Shown: positions 45,741 to 55,732, numbered from the stretch's first letter. The stretch is DNA of 64,000 nt from Ruminococcus sp. AM36-2AA (GCF_003461955.1 NZ_QTYB01000010.1:116019-180018); one strand, 5' to 3'. Translations and numbers: made by a program. Notes: generated by a model not told the origin, from the letters alone.

Positions 45741-46777
45741 AATATACCTCCCTCAAGTACTTCGATCAGTCTTATATTCTCCTCATGACGCTTCACCGCA
45801 ACCCGGTAATAACCTTTTTTCAGACCAGGATAATTGCTGCAGTCACGGATCAGTATTCTCTTCCGCAAACAGAAATCAAACAATTCTTCCGGGCCTTTAA
45901 AGAAAATATAATTGGCCTCTGACGGAAATACCTGATATCCGATACGGGTCATCTCCTCTTTCAGCCACTGTGCTTCCTGAAAAACAAGCTGCCGTCCCTT
46001 TTCCACATACTCCGTCTCTTCAAGTGCCTGGATTCCTGCTGCCTGTGCCATGGTGGAAACGTTCCAGGGCTGAACGCACAGTTCCATTTTTTCCAGAAGT
46101 TTTCTGTTGGAACAGAGGCCATATCCAAGACGTACACCGGCCATAGCATACCGTTTTGTAAATGCCTTCAGGATAAAAAGATTGTTAAATCCGGAAAGTG
46201 AACGTTTCAGAGAATACTCCTGCGGCTCTTTTACAAAATCAAGAAAACACTCATCCACAACCAGAAGGATCTCAAGCTTTCTGCATTTTTCCAGGATTTT
46301 TTTCAGAAGCCTGTGTGGGATCAGCATGCCGGTAGGATTGTTGGGATTGCATAAAAAAGCTATATCCAGACCTTTATGGAGGATATCCAGATACGAATCA
46401 CCCAGTACAAATCCGTCATTTTCTGTGAGCATATAATATTCCAGCTCACACCCCATACTTGCCAGTGCCTGTCCGTACTCTGCAAATGTAGGCGCAGGGA
46501 TCAGTGCCCTTTTGGGATTTACCGCACGGCAGAGCGTAAAGATCACCTCTGCCGCCCCGTTTCCGCAGACAATTTCTTCTTCTTTTACACCTTCATACTC
46601 TGCGATTTTTTCCCGGAGAAGGCTGCACCCCACCTGAGGATACTGTGCAATATGATCCAGACTGCGGATAATGGCCTGTTTCACACGTTCCGGTGTCCCA
46701 AGCGGATTTAAGTTTGCTGAAAAATCCAGGCAGTCTTTATATTTATATACGTCTCCCCCATGTATGTGTTTTGTCAT
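45725..46777 (-). CDS. cobD: Threonine-phosphate decarboxylase
   Basis: CobD makes (R)-1-amino-2-propanol phosphate, the linker of the nucleotide loop. The 350-residue PLP aminotransferase-like protein has [22 protein letters not shown] at its start, the GNGAAEVIF phosphate loop, [10 protein letters not shown], the conserved Asp in VVDECFLDF and the PLP lysine in [17 protein letters not shown]. The N-terminal HGG motif separates CobD from histidinol-phosphate aminotransferase. It sits between cbiB and cbiP, whose products use its product. Confidence 0.95.
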   Translation of the reverse strand: MTKHIHGGDVYKYKDCLDFSANLNPLGTPERVKQAIIRSLDHIAQYPQVGCSLLREKIAEYEGVKEEEIVCGNGAAEVIFTLCRAVNPKRALIPAPTFAEYGQALASMGCELEYYMLTENDGFVLGDSYLDILHKGLDIAFLCNPNNPTGMLIPHRLLKKILEKCRKLEILLVVDECFLDFVKEPQEYSLKRSLSGFNNLFILKAFTKRYAMAGVRLGYGLCSNRKLLEKMELCVQPWNVSTMAQAAGIQALEETEYVEKGRQLVFQEAQWLKEEMTRIGYQVFPSEANYIFFKGPEELFDFCLRKRILIRDCSNYPGLKKGYYRVAVKRHEENIRLIEVLEGGILWQKQ

Positions 46778-46830
46778 TGGTCATTCTCCTGTCTGTTCTG
46801 TAATTGTCTTCTCTGCTTTTTCACAGTCTG

Positions 46831-47805
46831 TTAAAGAAACATCAAACGGATTCCTGCACTGATCGCCGCAAAAACGATCACGCCCAGCACAGATGCCGCA
46901 TACATCAGACGGTTGGCTCTCCTGATATCTTCCGGCTCTACCGGGCGGATCGGATCACCAATCGTAGGTTTTTCATATAATTTTCCAAAATAATATGCAT
47001 TTCCAGCAAGCTGTACATCCAGAGCGCCCGCCATGGCAGCCTCAGTCTGTGCAGAGTTGGGACTTGCATGGTTTCTCCGGTCTCTTCTGTAGATCTTTGC
47101 CGCATTCTTCGTATCCATCCCTGTAAAAACAGTTCCTGCTACCATCAGCCAGCCGGAGAGCCTGGCAGGGATATAATTTGCCACATCATCCAGTTTGGCT
47201 GCAACACGGCCAAAGTACAGGTATTTATCATTTTTGTATCCCAGCATGGAATCCATGGTATTGATGCCTTTGTACAGAAACATCAGCGGCACACCACCAA
47301 TGGCCATATAAAGCATGGGCGCGATAACACCATCCGAAGCATTTTCCGCAACTGTTTCCACTGCTGCTTTTGTCACACCAGTTTCCGTAAGCTCTTTGGT
47401 ATCACGGCCAACGATCATGGAAACCGCATAACGCGCCTCATCCAGTGTCCCGTTTTTCAGGCTGTCATAAACTTTCATGCTTTCATCTTTCAGAGAACGG
47501 GTGGCAAGCAGCTGATAGCACCAGAATACCTCCAGCACAAAACCGGCCACCGGCAGAAAACGATAAAGATAATAAAGGACCAGAAATGGCACACCACCAC
47601 TGAACAGACAGATAAGAACTACGGTCACAAAGCCTCCTGCCAGCTCTCCTCCATGACTTTTCGGAAAAATCTTCCGAATGGCTTTCTCCAGTACCGTGAT
47701 CAGATTTCCGATAACACAGACAGGATGGTACAGCCATCTGGGATCCCCGATAAGAAGATCCAGCACAAATCCAAGGATCAGTGCCAAAAGACTATATTTC
47801 AGCAT
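46831..47805 (-). CDS. cbiB: Adenosylcobinamide-phosphate synthase
   Basis: CbiB joins adenosylcobyric acid with aminopropanol phosphate at the membrane. The 324-residue product has several hydrophobic helices and the motifs LDLLIGDPRWLYHPVCVIG, SMIVGRDTKELTE, VAENASDGVIAPMLY, NTMDSMLGYKNDKYLYFGR and HASPNSAQTEAAMAGAL. ATG 47805 is chosen for the GGAGG 9 nt upstream; the longer reading frame adds 25 residues that do not resemble the family. It overlaps the end of cbiA by 14 bp. Confidence 0.95.
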   Translation of the reverse strand: MLKYSLLALILGFVLDLLIGDPRWLYHPVCVIGNLITVLEKAIRKIFPKSHGGELAGGFVTVVLICLFSGGVPFLVLYYLYRFLPVAGFVLEVFWCYQLLATRSLKDESMKVYDSLKNGTLDEARYAVSMIVGRDTKELTETGVTKAAVETVAENASDGVIAPMLYMAIGGVPLMFLYKGINTMDSMLGYKNDKYLYFGRVAAKLDDVANYIPARLSGWLMVAGTVFTGMDTKNAAKIYRRDRRNHASPNSAQTEAAMAGALDVQLAGNAYYFGKLYEKPTIGDPIRPVEPEDIRRANRLMYAASVLGVIVFAAISAGIRLMFL

Positions 47806-49195
47806 CTTTTTTCTGCCTCCGTTCTTTTTTATATTCCAGCGCATTTTTAAGGAAATGTACGGGAACTTTCGGATTTCCATAATAATAAAGATGGGGAAAT
47901 CCTGCCATCAGCCGTCCCTCATAATGCATACAGTCCCAGCCTCTTGTGGATGCCGGTTTGGATGCATGAAAATCGGTTCCGCAATCTGTGGAATCAAAAT
48001 AATGGAATTCATGAGCCGGGATCTCACCAAGGCCGGAATCCTTTTTTTCCGTAAGAGTAATATATCCAAATCTGGTCAGTTTCGGTGTACGGAAAGATCT
48101 TCCCGGGATCACGCCGCAGACTTTGCGGAAATTTCCCTCCATATCTTCCATTTCCTGATGAAGATACATAAAACCGCCGCATTCCGCCAGACAGGGCATT
48201 CCACCTTCCACGGCCTTCCGTATCGAGCTGCACATCTCCTGTTTTTCCTCCAGGGCTTTTCCATTCAGCTCCGGATAACCGCCACAGAGAAGAAGCCCGT
48301 CCAGATCCCCGGGAAGCTCTGTATCATGGATCGGGGAAAAATGTACCAGTTCTGCTCCCATCTGTTCCAGCAGGCTTAAATTATCTGCATAAAAGAAACA
48401 AAACGCCTCATCGTCCGCCACACCGATCCGCACCTTTTCTGCCGAGCGATATCCAAACGCACTGTCTTTCCGGATAAGATCCGAAAATTCCGGTATAGAT
48501 AGTTCTGGTGCTTTTCCTGCCAGTTTCAGGATTCCGTCAATATCCAGTGTTTTTTCCAGTATTTCCGAAAGTTTCCCCAGCCTGTTTTTAAGTTCCGGGA
48601 TCTCTTCCGGAAGCACAAGACCCAGATGGCGGCTTTCGATCACACAGTCCTCCACTTTCGGGACATATCCCAGCACTTTTACAGAAAGCTCCTCTTCCAG
48701 AAGTTTTTTCATCCGGGGATACAGCATTGGAGACATCTGGTTGAAGATCACGCCCTGGATATGACTGTCGTTTTTATATTCCAGAAAGCCTTTCACATAG
48801 GCAGCCAGAGACACACTCATCCCACGACTGTTTACGATCAGGATCACCGGCGTATCCGTAACAGAAGCCAGATCATAGGCACTGGCTCTGGATGTGGTGC
48901 CTCCCACACCGTCATAATATCCCATAACGCCTTCCATTACCGCAATCTCACAATCTCCGGCATTCTTTGCAAGAAGATATCTCGTACGATCTCCATCTGT
49001 AAAAAAAGTATCCAGGTTCCTGGATTTTGTTCCGATCACACGGCTGTGGAACATCGGATCAATATAGTCCGGTCCGCATTTAAAAGATGCAGTTTTTAAC
49101 TTCCGGTTCACCAGTGCCTGAAGAAGTCCGCAGGTGATCAGTGTTTTTCCGCTTCCGCTGGCACCTGCCGCGAGAAGTATCCTTGGAATCTTCAC
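47792..49195 (-). CDS. cbiA: Cobyrinate a,c-diamide synthase
   Basis: CbiA amidates the a and c carboxyls of cobyrinate with glutamine. The 467-residue product has the ATPase domain (P-loop LAAGASGSGKTLITCGLLQAL, FKCGPDYIDPMFH, EGVMGYYDGV) and a C-terminal glutamine amidotransferase (about 235-450) with Cys in CLAECGGFMYL and a terminal AGFPHLYYYGNP. It overlaps the trifunctional gene upstream by 4 bp and cbiB downstream. Confidence 0.96.
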   Translation of the reverse strand: MKIPRILLAAGASGSGKTLITCGLLQALVNRKLKTASFKCGPDYIDPMFHSRVIGTKSRNLDTFFTDGDRTRYLLAKNAGDCEIAVMEGVMGYYDGVGGTTSRASAYDLASVTDTPVILIVNSRGMSVSLAAYVKGFLEYKNDSHIQGVIFNQMSPMLYPRMKKLLEEELSVKVLGYVPKVEDCVIESRHLGLVLPEEIPELKNRLGKLSEILEKTLDIDGILKLAGKAPELSIPEFSDLIRKDSAFGYRSAEKVRIGVADDEAFCFFYADNLSLLEQMGAELVHFSPIHDTELPGDLDGLLLCGGYPELNGKALEEKQEMCSSIRKAVEGGMPCLAECGGFMYLHQEMEDMEGNFRKVCGVIPGRSFRTPKLTRFGYITLTEKKDSGLGEIPAHEFHYFDSTDCGTDFHASKPASTRGWDCMHYEGRLMAGFPHLYYYGNPKVPVHFLKNALEYKKERRQKKDAEI

Positions 49196-51168
49196 CGAAT
49201 TTCCTCCCCTCTTCCACTGCAGGAAATGATATAAATAGGATTCTCTCCCATCATCATATGATAGCGCCCTATGGATTTGGATCTTGCCGCCGCAAGCTGC
49301 ACAATATCCACATCTTCCAGTCCAAAATCACGGATGGCATTCATGGCTTCTGTCACAGTTTCCAGGGTAATACAGTTGATCACGATCCTTACTTTCGGAT
49401 TTTTTTCCAGAAGAAGGTTTATGATATCCTGCATATTTCCGGAAGATCCGCCAATAAACGCATGAGTCGGAGCAGGAAGTTCTGTCATGGCTTCCGGCGC
49501 CACTCCCGGTATGATCGCAAGATTATCCACCGCGAATTTCTTTTTATTTTCTTTCAAAAGAGCAAGGGCATCTTCTTTTTTCTCAATGGCATAAACCTGG
49601 CCCATCCATGCACGCAGAGCCATCTCTACAGACACGGAACCTGTGCCCGCACCCACATCATAGCACACCGAATCTTCGGACAGGCGAAGCTTGGAGAGAG
49701 AGACGGTACGCACTTCCTCCTTGGTCATAGGCGCTTTTCCACGAAGAAATTCTCCATCACTGATCCCATGGACTGCAGACATTGGCGTAACCTTTTCATT
49801 GCAGGCAGTCACCACACTCAGAGCATCTCCACGATACTCTGTAAGGTTTGCCGCCTTATCGTGAAAAATCTTCTCGTTTTCGTAGGAAAGATTTTCTCCC
49901 ACATAGAGCGTCACATCTCCCATTCCATAATATACAAGCCTGGATGCCAATACAGCCACTCCGTCTTCTGTTCCGAGAATCGAAAATACTTTTGGATTAT
50001 GGCGTATCAGGGAGATCAGATTACAGTTCCGTCCATGAGCACTGACGATCTTCGCGTCATCCCAGGAAAGACCGATCTTCGACATAAAATATACCACAGA
50101 AGAAATTCCGCAGATCACCTCAACATTGCCATCCAGCTGATCGATCAGCTTCTTCGCACCACTGTAAAATCCCACATCGCCGGAAAGGGCGATCGCCACC
50201 GTACGGTACTTCGGATGTTCCCTGATGTACTCCACGATCTTTTCGCTCCGATATTCATGAAGAACCATCTGACCGGGTTTCTGCACTGCTTCGGTCATAC
50301 GTTTCGCCCCGATAAGAAGTTCAGCCTCATTGAGCGCTTTTTTTCCCTCCAGCGTCAGCGTCTTCTCTGCTCCCATGCCGATTCCCACAAGAGAAATCTT
50401 CTGAGACAGCGTAAATCCAAACATTTTTGAAAGAAATACTCTTGCATCCTGCAGGGAAAGCCCCTCTTCTTTCAGAGGTCTTCCAATGATCACAGGAGTA
50501 ACCCCGCAACGCTGGCAGGCCTCCATCTTCTCCGGAAATCCTCCCGCAAGACCGGTATCTTTTGTCACCAGATAACTGCACTGAAACTGGCGCAGCATCG
50601 CTTCATTGATCTCAGCGGAAAACGGTCCCTGCATTCCTATGAGGTGTTTTCCCTCGATTCCAAGTTCCGCACAGGAGCGGATCACAGAAGGAATGGACAG
50701 GACTCTGGCAAATAAACGCTCTTTATAATCCGGAATTCCTGTAAATTTCGCCAGTTCCTTACTTCCTGTTGTAAGAAAAATATTTCCCTCTGTACCGGAA
50801 AGAAACGCTGCCGCTTCTTCTGTGCTTTCCACATAGATGGCTTCACTGTTCTTCTCTCCTTCAGGGCGAAGGATCCGCTGATACAAAACACCTGCGCTCT
50901 CACAGGCTGTGCGGATATTTTTCGTTACTTCCGCAGCATAAGGATGGGTGGCATCCAGAACGATCTCCGGGTTCTCCTTCCGGAAAAGTTCCTCCATATC
51001 CTCTGTTTTCAGCCTGCCGGCACTGACATGAAGAAATTCATTTTCCTGTAGAAGAGATCCGCCATATTCCGTAGCTGCACATGCATAAACAGAAACCCTG
51101 TTCTCCGCAAGAAACTCACAGAGTGCATAACCTTCTGTCGTGCCTGCAAAAACAATGGCTTTATACAT
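49192..51168 (-). CDS. Trifunctional fusion CbiJ (CobK) - CbiE - CbiT
   Basis: A 658-residue fusion of three corrin enzymes. Residues about 1-250 are cobalt-precorrin-6A reductase (IVFAGTTEGYALCEFL, LDATHPYAAEVTKNI, NIFLTTGSKEL). Residues about 256-450 are the C-5 methyltransferase CbiE, a tetrapyrrole methylase with LVGIGMGAEKTLTLEG and ALSGDVGFYSG. Residues about 478-658 are CbiT, a Rossmann SAM methylase/decarboxylase for C-15 with YDVGAGTGSVSVEMAL and AFIGGSSGNMQDII. CbiE-CbiT fusions are common (CobL); adding CbiJ in front is rarer. All three parts keep their motifs, and it lies between cbiH and cbiA. Confidence 0.95.
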   Translation of the reverse strand: MYKAIVFAGTTEGYALCEFLAENRVSVYACAATEYGGSLLQENEFLHVSAGRLKTEDMEELFRKENPEIVLDATHPYAAEVTKNIRTACESAGVLYQRILRPEGEKNSEAIYVESTEEAAAFLSGTEGNIFLTTGSKELAKFTGIPDYKERLFARVLSIPSVIRSCAELGIEGKHLIGMQGPFSAEINEAMLRQFQCSYLVTKDTGLAGGFPEKMEACQRCGVTPVIIGRPLKEEGLSLQDARVFLSKMFGFTLSQKISLVGIGMGAEKTLTLEGKKALNEAELLIGAKRMTEAVQKPGQMVLHEYRSEKIVEYIREHPKYRTVAIALSGDVGFYSGAKKLIDQLDGNVEVICGISSVVYFMSKIGLSWDDAKIVSAHGRNCNLISLIRHNPKVFSILGTEDGVAVLASRLVYYGMGDVTLYVGENLSYENEKIFHDKAANLTEYRGDALSVVTACNEKVTPMSAVHGISDGEFLRGKAPMTKEEVRTVSLSKLRLSEDSVCYDVGAGTGSVSVEMALRAWMGQVYAIEKKEDALALLKENKKKFAVDNLAIIPGVAPEAMTELPAPTHAFIGGSSGNMQDIINLLLEKNPKVRIVINCITLETVTEAMNAIRDFGLEDVDIVQLAAARSKSIGRYHMMMGENPIYIISCSGRGEEIR

Positions 51169-51892
51169 TTTTATATCCTCTTGGTGTTACCATTTTACCA
51201 TTGATATTTTTGGTCTGGGAATTTCCCACAAAAACAGTGGTAAACATATCTACTTCTGTATCCCGGAGTTCTTTCAGGGTCATTACCTGTGCATGTTCTC
51301 CGTCACGGGCGATCTGTGCAACCGTACCGCAGACAGTATCCGGAGATTTGTATTTCATCATCAGATCGCATGCTTTCTGAAGATAATCTTTACGCTTTCT
51401 GCTGGAAGGATTATAGAGACACACTACAAAGTCTGCCTGTGCGGCTGCCAGAAGTCTTGCCTCGATCTTTTCCCATGGTGTGAGAAGATCGCTCAGGCTG
51501 ATCAGGCAGAAATCATGGATCAGCGGTGCTCCCAGGACTGCCGCTCCTCCCGTGGCTGCTGTCACACCTGGAATGATCGTCAGCTCCACGTCCGGGTAAT
51601 TTTCTCCGACTTCATACATCAGTCCTGCCATTCCATATACACCGGCATCCCCACTGCAGATCATGGAAACAGTTTTTCCTTTTTTTGCTTCCTCAAAAGC
51701 AAGGACACAGCGGTCTACCTCTTTTTTCATGGGTGTGGTCATAAATTCTTTTCCTGCAAAATATTCTTTTACAAGATCCACATATACTGTATAACCGATG
51801 ATCACATCACTTTCATTTAATGCACGGATCGCTCTTCCAGTCATCTGGTCGTATGCGCCCGGTCCAATTCCAACAACATAAATCTTACTCAA
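51161..51892 (-). CDS. cbiH: Precorrin-3B/cobalt-precorrin-3 C17-methyltransferase
   Basis: CbiH methylates C-17 and drives ring contraction. The product is a tetrapyrrole methylase of 243 residues with IYVVGIGPGAYDQMTGRA, IGYTVYVDLV, SGDAGVYGMAGL and the IIPGVTAATGGAAVLGAPL region, then LYNPSSRKRKDYL. The start is TTG 51892, supported by CGGAGG 7 nt upstream; the longer open frame also begins with TTG and lacks such a site. It overlaps the cbiG stop by 8 bp and the fusion gene start by 8 bp. Confidence 0.94.
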   Translation of the reverse strand: MSKIYVVGIGPGAYDQMTGRAIRALNESDVIIGYTVYVDLVKEYFAGKEFMTTPMKKEVDRCVLAFEEAKKGKTVSMICSGDAGVYGMAGLMYEVGENYPDVELTIIPGVTAATGGAAVLGAPLIHDFCLISLSDLLTPWEKIEARLLAAAQADFVVCLYNPSSRKRKDYLQKACDLMMKYKSPDTVCGTVAQIARDGEHAQVMTLKELRDTEVDMFTTVFVGNSQTKNINGKMVTPRGYKNV

Positions 51893-52967
51893 AACGTATC
51901 CTCCGATTTCCGGCTGCAAGAGCGGTAGTCACACCGTCCCGGCCTGTTTTTTTTCTGATCAGGGTTCCCTGTCCGGATGCAAGCACTGCGCTTCTCTCAC
52001 AGACATTGTCAACTCCCGTTATTTTTTTCACAAATTTTGACGGAGTAAACTCTCCTTTTACTGTCTTCAGTTCTTCTTCCGTGAACGTCTCAAAAAGAAG
52101 ATGCCAGGATTCTGCCAGGGAAAGCAACCCTGGTTCCTCTTTTTTCAGGTCAATGCTGGCTATGGAATGCAGGGCCTCCTTATAAAGATCTGCTTCCTGC
52201 AGGCATTCGATCGCTGCGCTTTGAATTGATGCAGCATCCTTTCCCTTCCGGCACCCCATGCCAAGAACTGCCACCGGGGGAACTACATGCACAGTATTGG
52301 AAAATGGCAGACAGCCTCTGTGCAAAGTGACCGCAATGCCGGTTTCCGGCACTTCCCCGGCTGATTCATCCATCTGCCCTGTAACTGATGGGATTCCGTC
52401 TTTCCCACAGAGCATCAGCCCGTCCGGCAGATCGCCTTCCCATGGAAATTCACTGTAAAAACCGATCTTCTCTCCTGCAAGCAGTGCGGCAGATGCTTCC
52501 TTGGCCGCTTTCATATGGAAAATGGCACACCCGTTCTTTTTTGCAAAAACATCTACTGCAAAACGGCTGTGAAGATCTGTCGCCGTAGTCACCACCGGCG
52601 TAGCGTGAAGATATCCGGCGCAGCGGGCCGCCAGTTCATTGGCTCCCCCAAGATGTCCGGAGAGAAGAGAAATCACAAACTGCCCGCACTCATCAATTAC
52701 CAGAACTGCAGGATCTGTTTTTTTCCCGGCAATGTACGGCGCAATGCTGCGAACGGCAATTCCACAGGCCCCGATAAAGATCACGCCATCTTTTCCCGTC
52801 CGGAACTGTTCCCCTGCCCACTGGGAAGTGGAGATGGAAACAGAATCCGGAAGATAGCGGCTTTTTTTTGCAAGAGTGACCTGCTCCCCTTCTGTTTTCA
52901 GTGCTTTCTGAAGTTTTTCCCCGGTCTCCAGCCCTGTCATACTGAAGCAAATGATGGAAATGTTCAT
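51885..52967 (-). CDS. cbiG: Cobalt-precorrin-5A hydrolase
   Basis: CbiG opens the delta-lactone of cobalt-precorrin-5A and releases acetaldehyde. The 360-residue protein has the N-terminal domain (ISIICFSMTGLETGEKLQ, FIGACGIAVRSIAPYI, VLVIDECGQFVISLLSGHLGGANELA) and a central linker, then the C-terminal domain with VAVLGMGCRKGKDA near residue 235 and the end ERSAVLASGQGTLIRKK. The cbiF gene ends 3 bp upstream. Confidence 0.95.
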   Translation of the reverse strand: MNISIICFSMTGLETGEKLQKALKTEGEQVTLAKKSRYLPDSVSISTSQWAGEQFRTGKDGVIFIGACGIAVRSIAPYIAGKKTDPAVLVIDECGQFVISLLSGHLGGANELAARCAGYLHATPVVTTATDLHSRFAVDVFAKKNGCAIFHMKAAKEASAALLAGEKIGFYSEFPWEGDLPDGLMLCGKDGIPSVTGQMDESAGEVPETGIAVTLHRGCLPFSNTVHVVPPVAVLGMGCRKGKDAASIQSAAIECLQEADLYKEALHSIASIDLKKEEPGLLSLAESWHLLFETFTEEELKTVKGEFTPSKFVKKITGVDNVCERSAVLASGQGTLIRKKTGRDGVTTALAAGNRRIRFE

Positions 52968-52970
52968 ATT

Positions 52971-53729
52971 TTATTTCGTAGCCTCACGGAATTCTGTGGT
53001 AAATCCCGGATCATACAGCTTGGATCTGTCATAATGGGCAGCATTTACCGCATCACCTACCAGTATCAGAGCTGTTTTTGTGATATTGTTTTCTTTTGCT
53101 GTCTGAGCCAGTGTTCCCACTGTACAGATAAATTTCTTCTCATCCGGCCAGGTTGCCTTGTAAACAATGGCAGCCGGTGTATCTTCCCGGTATCCGCCCT
53201 CTACCAGTCTGCGGCTCAGTTCTTCCAGCATACCTGTACTGAGGAAAATTACCATCGTTGCGTTATGGGCCGCAAAAGACTGAATGCTCTCTTTCGCCGG
53301 TACCGGTGTTCTTCCTTCCATTCTTGTAATGATCACACTCTGGGAAATATCCGGAAGTGTATATTCCAGGTTCAGTGCGGATGCTGCTCCGCAAAATGCG
53401 CTGACACCAGGACAGGAATCATACGGGATCCCTTTTTCATCCAGGATATCCATCTGCTCACGGATCGCACCGTAGATACATGGATCACCGGTATGAAGGC
53501 GGACTGTCATTTTTCCCTCTTTCTCCGCTCTCTCCATAACGGAGATTACTTCTTCCAGTGTCATTTTCGCACTGTTGTGGATGGTGCACACATCCTTGGA
53601 ATATTCCAGAAGCTGAGGATTTACAAGAGATCCTGCATAAATGATCACATCCGCTTCCTCAAGATACTGTTTTCCTCTTACTGTGATAAGATCCGGTGCT
53701 CCCGGTCCTGCGCCTACAAAATGTACCAT
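52971..53729 (-). CDS. cbiF: Cobalt-precorrin-4 C11-methyltransferase
   Basis: CbiF methylates C-11 of cobalt-precorrin-4. The 252-residue tetrapyrrole methylase is complete: VHFVGAGPGAPDLITVRG, IYAGSLVN, LHTGDPCIYGAIREQM, the CPGVSAFCGAASALNLEYTLP substrate region and LVGDAVN near the end. It is spaced 3 bp from cbiL and 3 bp from cbiG, so translation is closely coupled. Confidence 0.96.
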   Translation of the reverse strand: MVHFVGAGPGAPDLITVRGKQYLEEADVIIYAGSLVNPQLLEYSKDVCTIHNSAKMTLEEVISVMERAEKEGKMTVRLHTGDPCIYGAIREQMDILDEKGIPYDSCPGVSAFCGAASALNLEYTLPDISQSVIITRMEGRTPVPAKESIQSFAAHNATMVIFLSTGMLEELSRRLVEGGYREDTPAAIVYKATWPDEKKFICTVGTLAQTAKENNITKTALILVGDAVNAAHYDRSKLYDPGFTTEFREATK

Positions 53730-53732
53730 AAT

Positions 53733-54434
53733 CTATTCCTCTCTTCTGTCTTTATTTTCTTTGATAATGATCAGAGAATAATATCCTGCATCCTCCGGGA
53801 TCTCTTCTGCAGTTCTGTAGATCTTTTCATCCGGCATTCCGCAGTTTTCGATCATCATGGCTTCCGCTCCCTGAGCAAGAAGTTCTGCTTTCACATCTTT
53901 CATTTTCTTTCCGGCTTTCATGAGAACCTTGGTTCCCGGAAGTTTCAGGGCATCTTCGATCTGATAAGAAGCCGGAATCACATGAAGAGGCTCTGCCTTT
54001 TCCACAAGGCCCGTGTTCAGACGTGCGGAAACCGCGCAGAAAGATGTGATACCACAGACAATCTCTGTCTCATATCCCTGTGCCACAAGTCTGTGATGAA
54101 CATAGAGATATGTGGAATAAACAGTCGGGTCTCCCAAAGTCAGAAACACCACATTTTTTCCCTGGTCAAGAACTTCCTTTACTTTCTGTGCCCCTGCATC
54201 ATGATAACTTTTCAGAACTTCAGGGTCCTTGGACATTGGAAATGGTACCGCAAGAAGTTCCTTTTTTCCAAGCTCAGGATATGCTCCCTCTACGATCTTA
54301 AATGCTACTGTATCCTCCGGAACCTGTCCCGGAAGTGCGATCACCTCTGCCTCTTTTACAAGTCGGAGTGCTTTTAAAGTGAGAAGTTCCGGATCTCCCG
54401 GTCCTACACCTACACCGTATAATTTTCCTGCCAT
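53733..54434 (-). CDS. cbiL: Cobalt-precorrin-2 C20-methyltransferase
   Basis: CbiL methylates C-20 of (cobalt-)precorrin-2. The 233-residue product begins KLYGVGVGPGDPELLTLKALR, with VFLTLGDPTVYSTYLYVHHRL and the substrate region IVCGITSFCAVSARLNTGLVEKAEPL (key residues GITSF and SAR). The C-terminal MKAGKKMKD block is also family-like. It starts 49 bp after cbiD with an AGGAGG site. Confidence 0.96.
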   Translation of the reverse strand: MAGKLYGVGVGPGDPELLTLKALRLVKEAEVIALPGQVPEDTVAFKIVEGAYPELGKKELLAVPFPMSKDPEVLKSYHDAGAQKVKEVLDQGKNVVFLTLGDPTVYSTYLYVHHRLVAQGYETEIVCGITSFCAVSARLNTGLVEKAEPLHVIPASYQIEDALKLPGTKVLMKAGKKMKDVKAELLAQGAEAMMIENCGMPDEKIYRTAEEIPEDAGYYSLIIIKENKDRREE

Positions 54435-54483
54435 TTTTATTTCCTCCTGTTATATTTTTACGACAGGGATATATTCCTGTCTG

Positions 54484-55677
54484 TTATTCATATTGTATCT
54501 TATGGATCAGTTTTTCCGCATCCCGAGTCTGTCCCAGAAAGCCATACACATTGGAAAACACCACTGCTCCCAGAAGGATCTGTTCATAAGACCTGTGATC
54601 CAGATAAAACTGTATCTTCTCCATAACGATATCCATCGTTTCTCTCAGAATCCCATATCTGTTAAGAACCTCCAGCGCTTCATCTGTAGTACCGGCTTTC
54701 AGGATCTCTCTGGCACATTCCAGTGGTCCTCCCGCACGGATAGCACTTGCACAGAGAACCTCCATCCTTCCATCTGCACAGTGAGAATGCGTGTTCATGA
54801 TCCCGGCTGCAACTTTCACAAATTTACCGATATGCGCTACAAAAAGGATTCCTTTTACTCCCATATCGATGGCCATGTCGATCGTCTCACCTACATAATT
54901 GCTACATTTGATATTGTTTTCAAAAGGGATGGTCATATGCTCCCGCAGATAATCCGCCCCGTAATTTCCAGGTGTTACCAGAATATATTTCTCTCCCTGG
55001 CAAAAATGCTGTTTCATCTCCACATGGATGCTTTCGATCAGGGCTTTTTCACTCATGGGCTCTACAATACCACTGGTTCCAAGAATTGAAATTCCTCCGA
55101 TGATTCCCAGACGGGGATTAAAAGTTTTCTTTGCGATCTTCTCTCCCTCAGGAACCGATACCGTGAGCTTCAGCCCGCCTTCATAATCGTATTCCTGCGC
55201 CGCTTCTTCCGCTTCTTTCAGGATCATTGCCCGCGGGACCGGATTGATCGCCGCCTCACCAATCTTCTGCGACAGACCCGGTTTCGTGACACGGCCTACT
55301 CCGATGCCACCATCCAGAATGATCTGAGGACAGCCTGCACCGGTTCCGATATCTTCACAATTATCTGTTTCTGAATCCCGGCAGCAGATTTTTTCTGCTT
55401 TTACATACACCAGGATTCCGTTAGTCGTGTCCGGATCATCTCCCGCATCTTTCCGGACAGCACAGGAAACATAATTATCTCCACGAGTAATATCGTGAAG
55501 AGCCAGCGTAAGGGTGATACCCTTCGGAGTGGGAAGCGTTACCTCGGAAAGTTCCCTCCCGGATAACAGCATACGGACCGCACCACTGGCAGCCCCAGCC
55601 GCACAGGAACCGGTGGTGTAACCGTAGCGGAGGCGTTTGTTGTTTTTTATAATGTATTTGTTTTCCAGACCATTCAT
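54484..55677 (-). CDS. cbiD: Cobalt-precorrin-5B C1-methyltransferase
   Basis: CbiD methylates C-1 of cobalt-precorrin-5B and marks the anaerobic pathway. The 397-residue product has the start RLRYGYTTGSCAAGAASGAV, KDAGDDPDTTNG, DGGIGVGRVTKPGLSQKIGEAAINPVPR (key residues GGIGVGRVTKPGL), GILGTSGIVEPMSEKALI and HIGKFVKVAAGIMNTHSHCADGR. ATG 55677 is used because AAGGAGG lies 8 nt upstream. No cobalamin riboswitch is visible in the 55-bp gap to the MATE gene. Confidence 0.96.
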   Translation of the reverse strand: MNGLENKYIIKNNKRLRYGYTTGSCAAGAASGAVRMLLSGRELSEVTLPTPKGITLTLALHDITRGDNYVSCAVRKDAGDDPDTTNGILVYVKAEKICCRDSETDNCEDIGTGAGCPQIILDGGIGVGRVTKPGLSQKIGEAAINPVPRAMILKEAEEAAQEYDYEGGLKLTVSVPEGEKIAKKTFNPRLGIIGGISILGTSGIVEPMSEKALIESIHVEMKQHFCQGEKYILVTPGNYGADYLREHMTIPFENNIKCSNYVGETIDMAIDMGVKGILFVAHIGKFVKVAAGIMNTHSHCADGRMEVLCASAIRAGGPLECAREILKAGTTDEALEVLNRYGILRETMDIVMEKIQFYLDHRSYEQILLGAVVFSNVYGFLGQTRDAEKLIHKIQYE

Positions 55678-55732
55678 ATGGAGCACCTCCTTTTTTTAAT
55701 GAGTTTTTTGTAGGAAATTTTTTTCGTTTGTT

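Noticed and set aside
49141..50430. A 429-codon open frame on the plus strand
   Set aside because: Antisense shadow of the CbiJ-CbiE-CbiT gene; composition is atypical for a protein and there is no start signal.
52515..54377. A 620-codon open frame on the plus strand
   Set aside because: It lies entirely antisense to cbiG, cbiF and cbiL, which have full family motifs. Its predicted protein is rich in Cys, His and Phe as expected for an antisense shadow, and it has no ribosome binding site.
55678..55732. Leader of cbiD examined for a cobalamin riboswitch
   Set aside because: Only 55 bp, without B12-box-like sequence or room for the aptamer.
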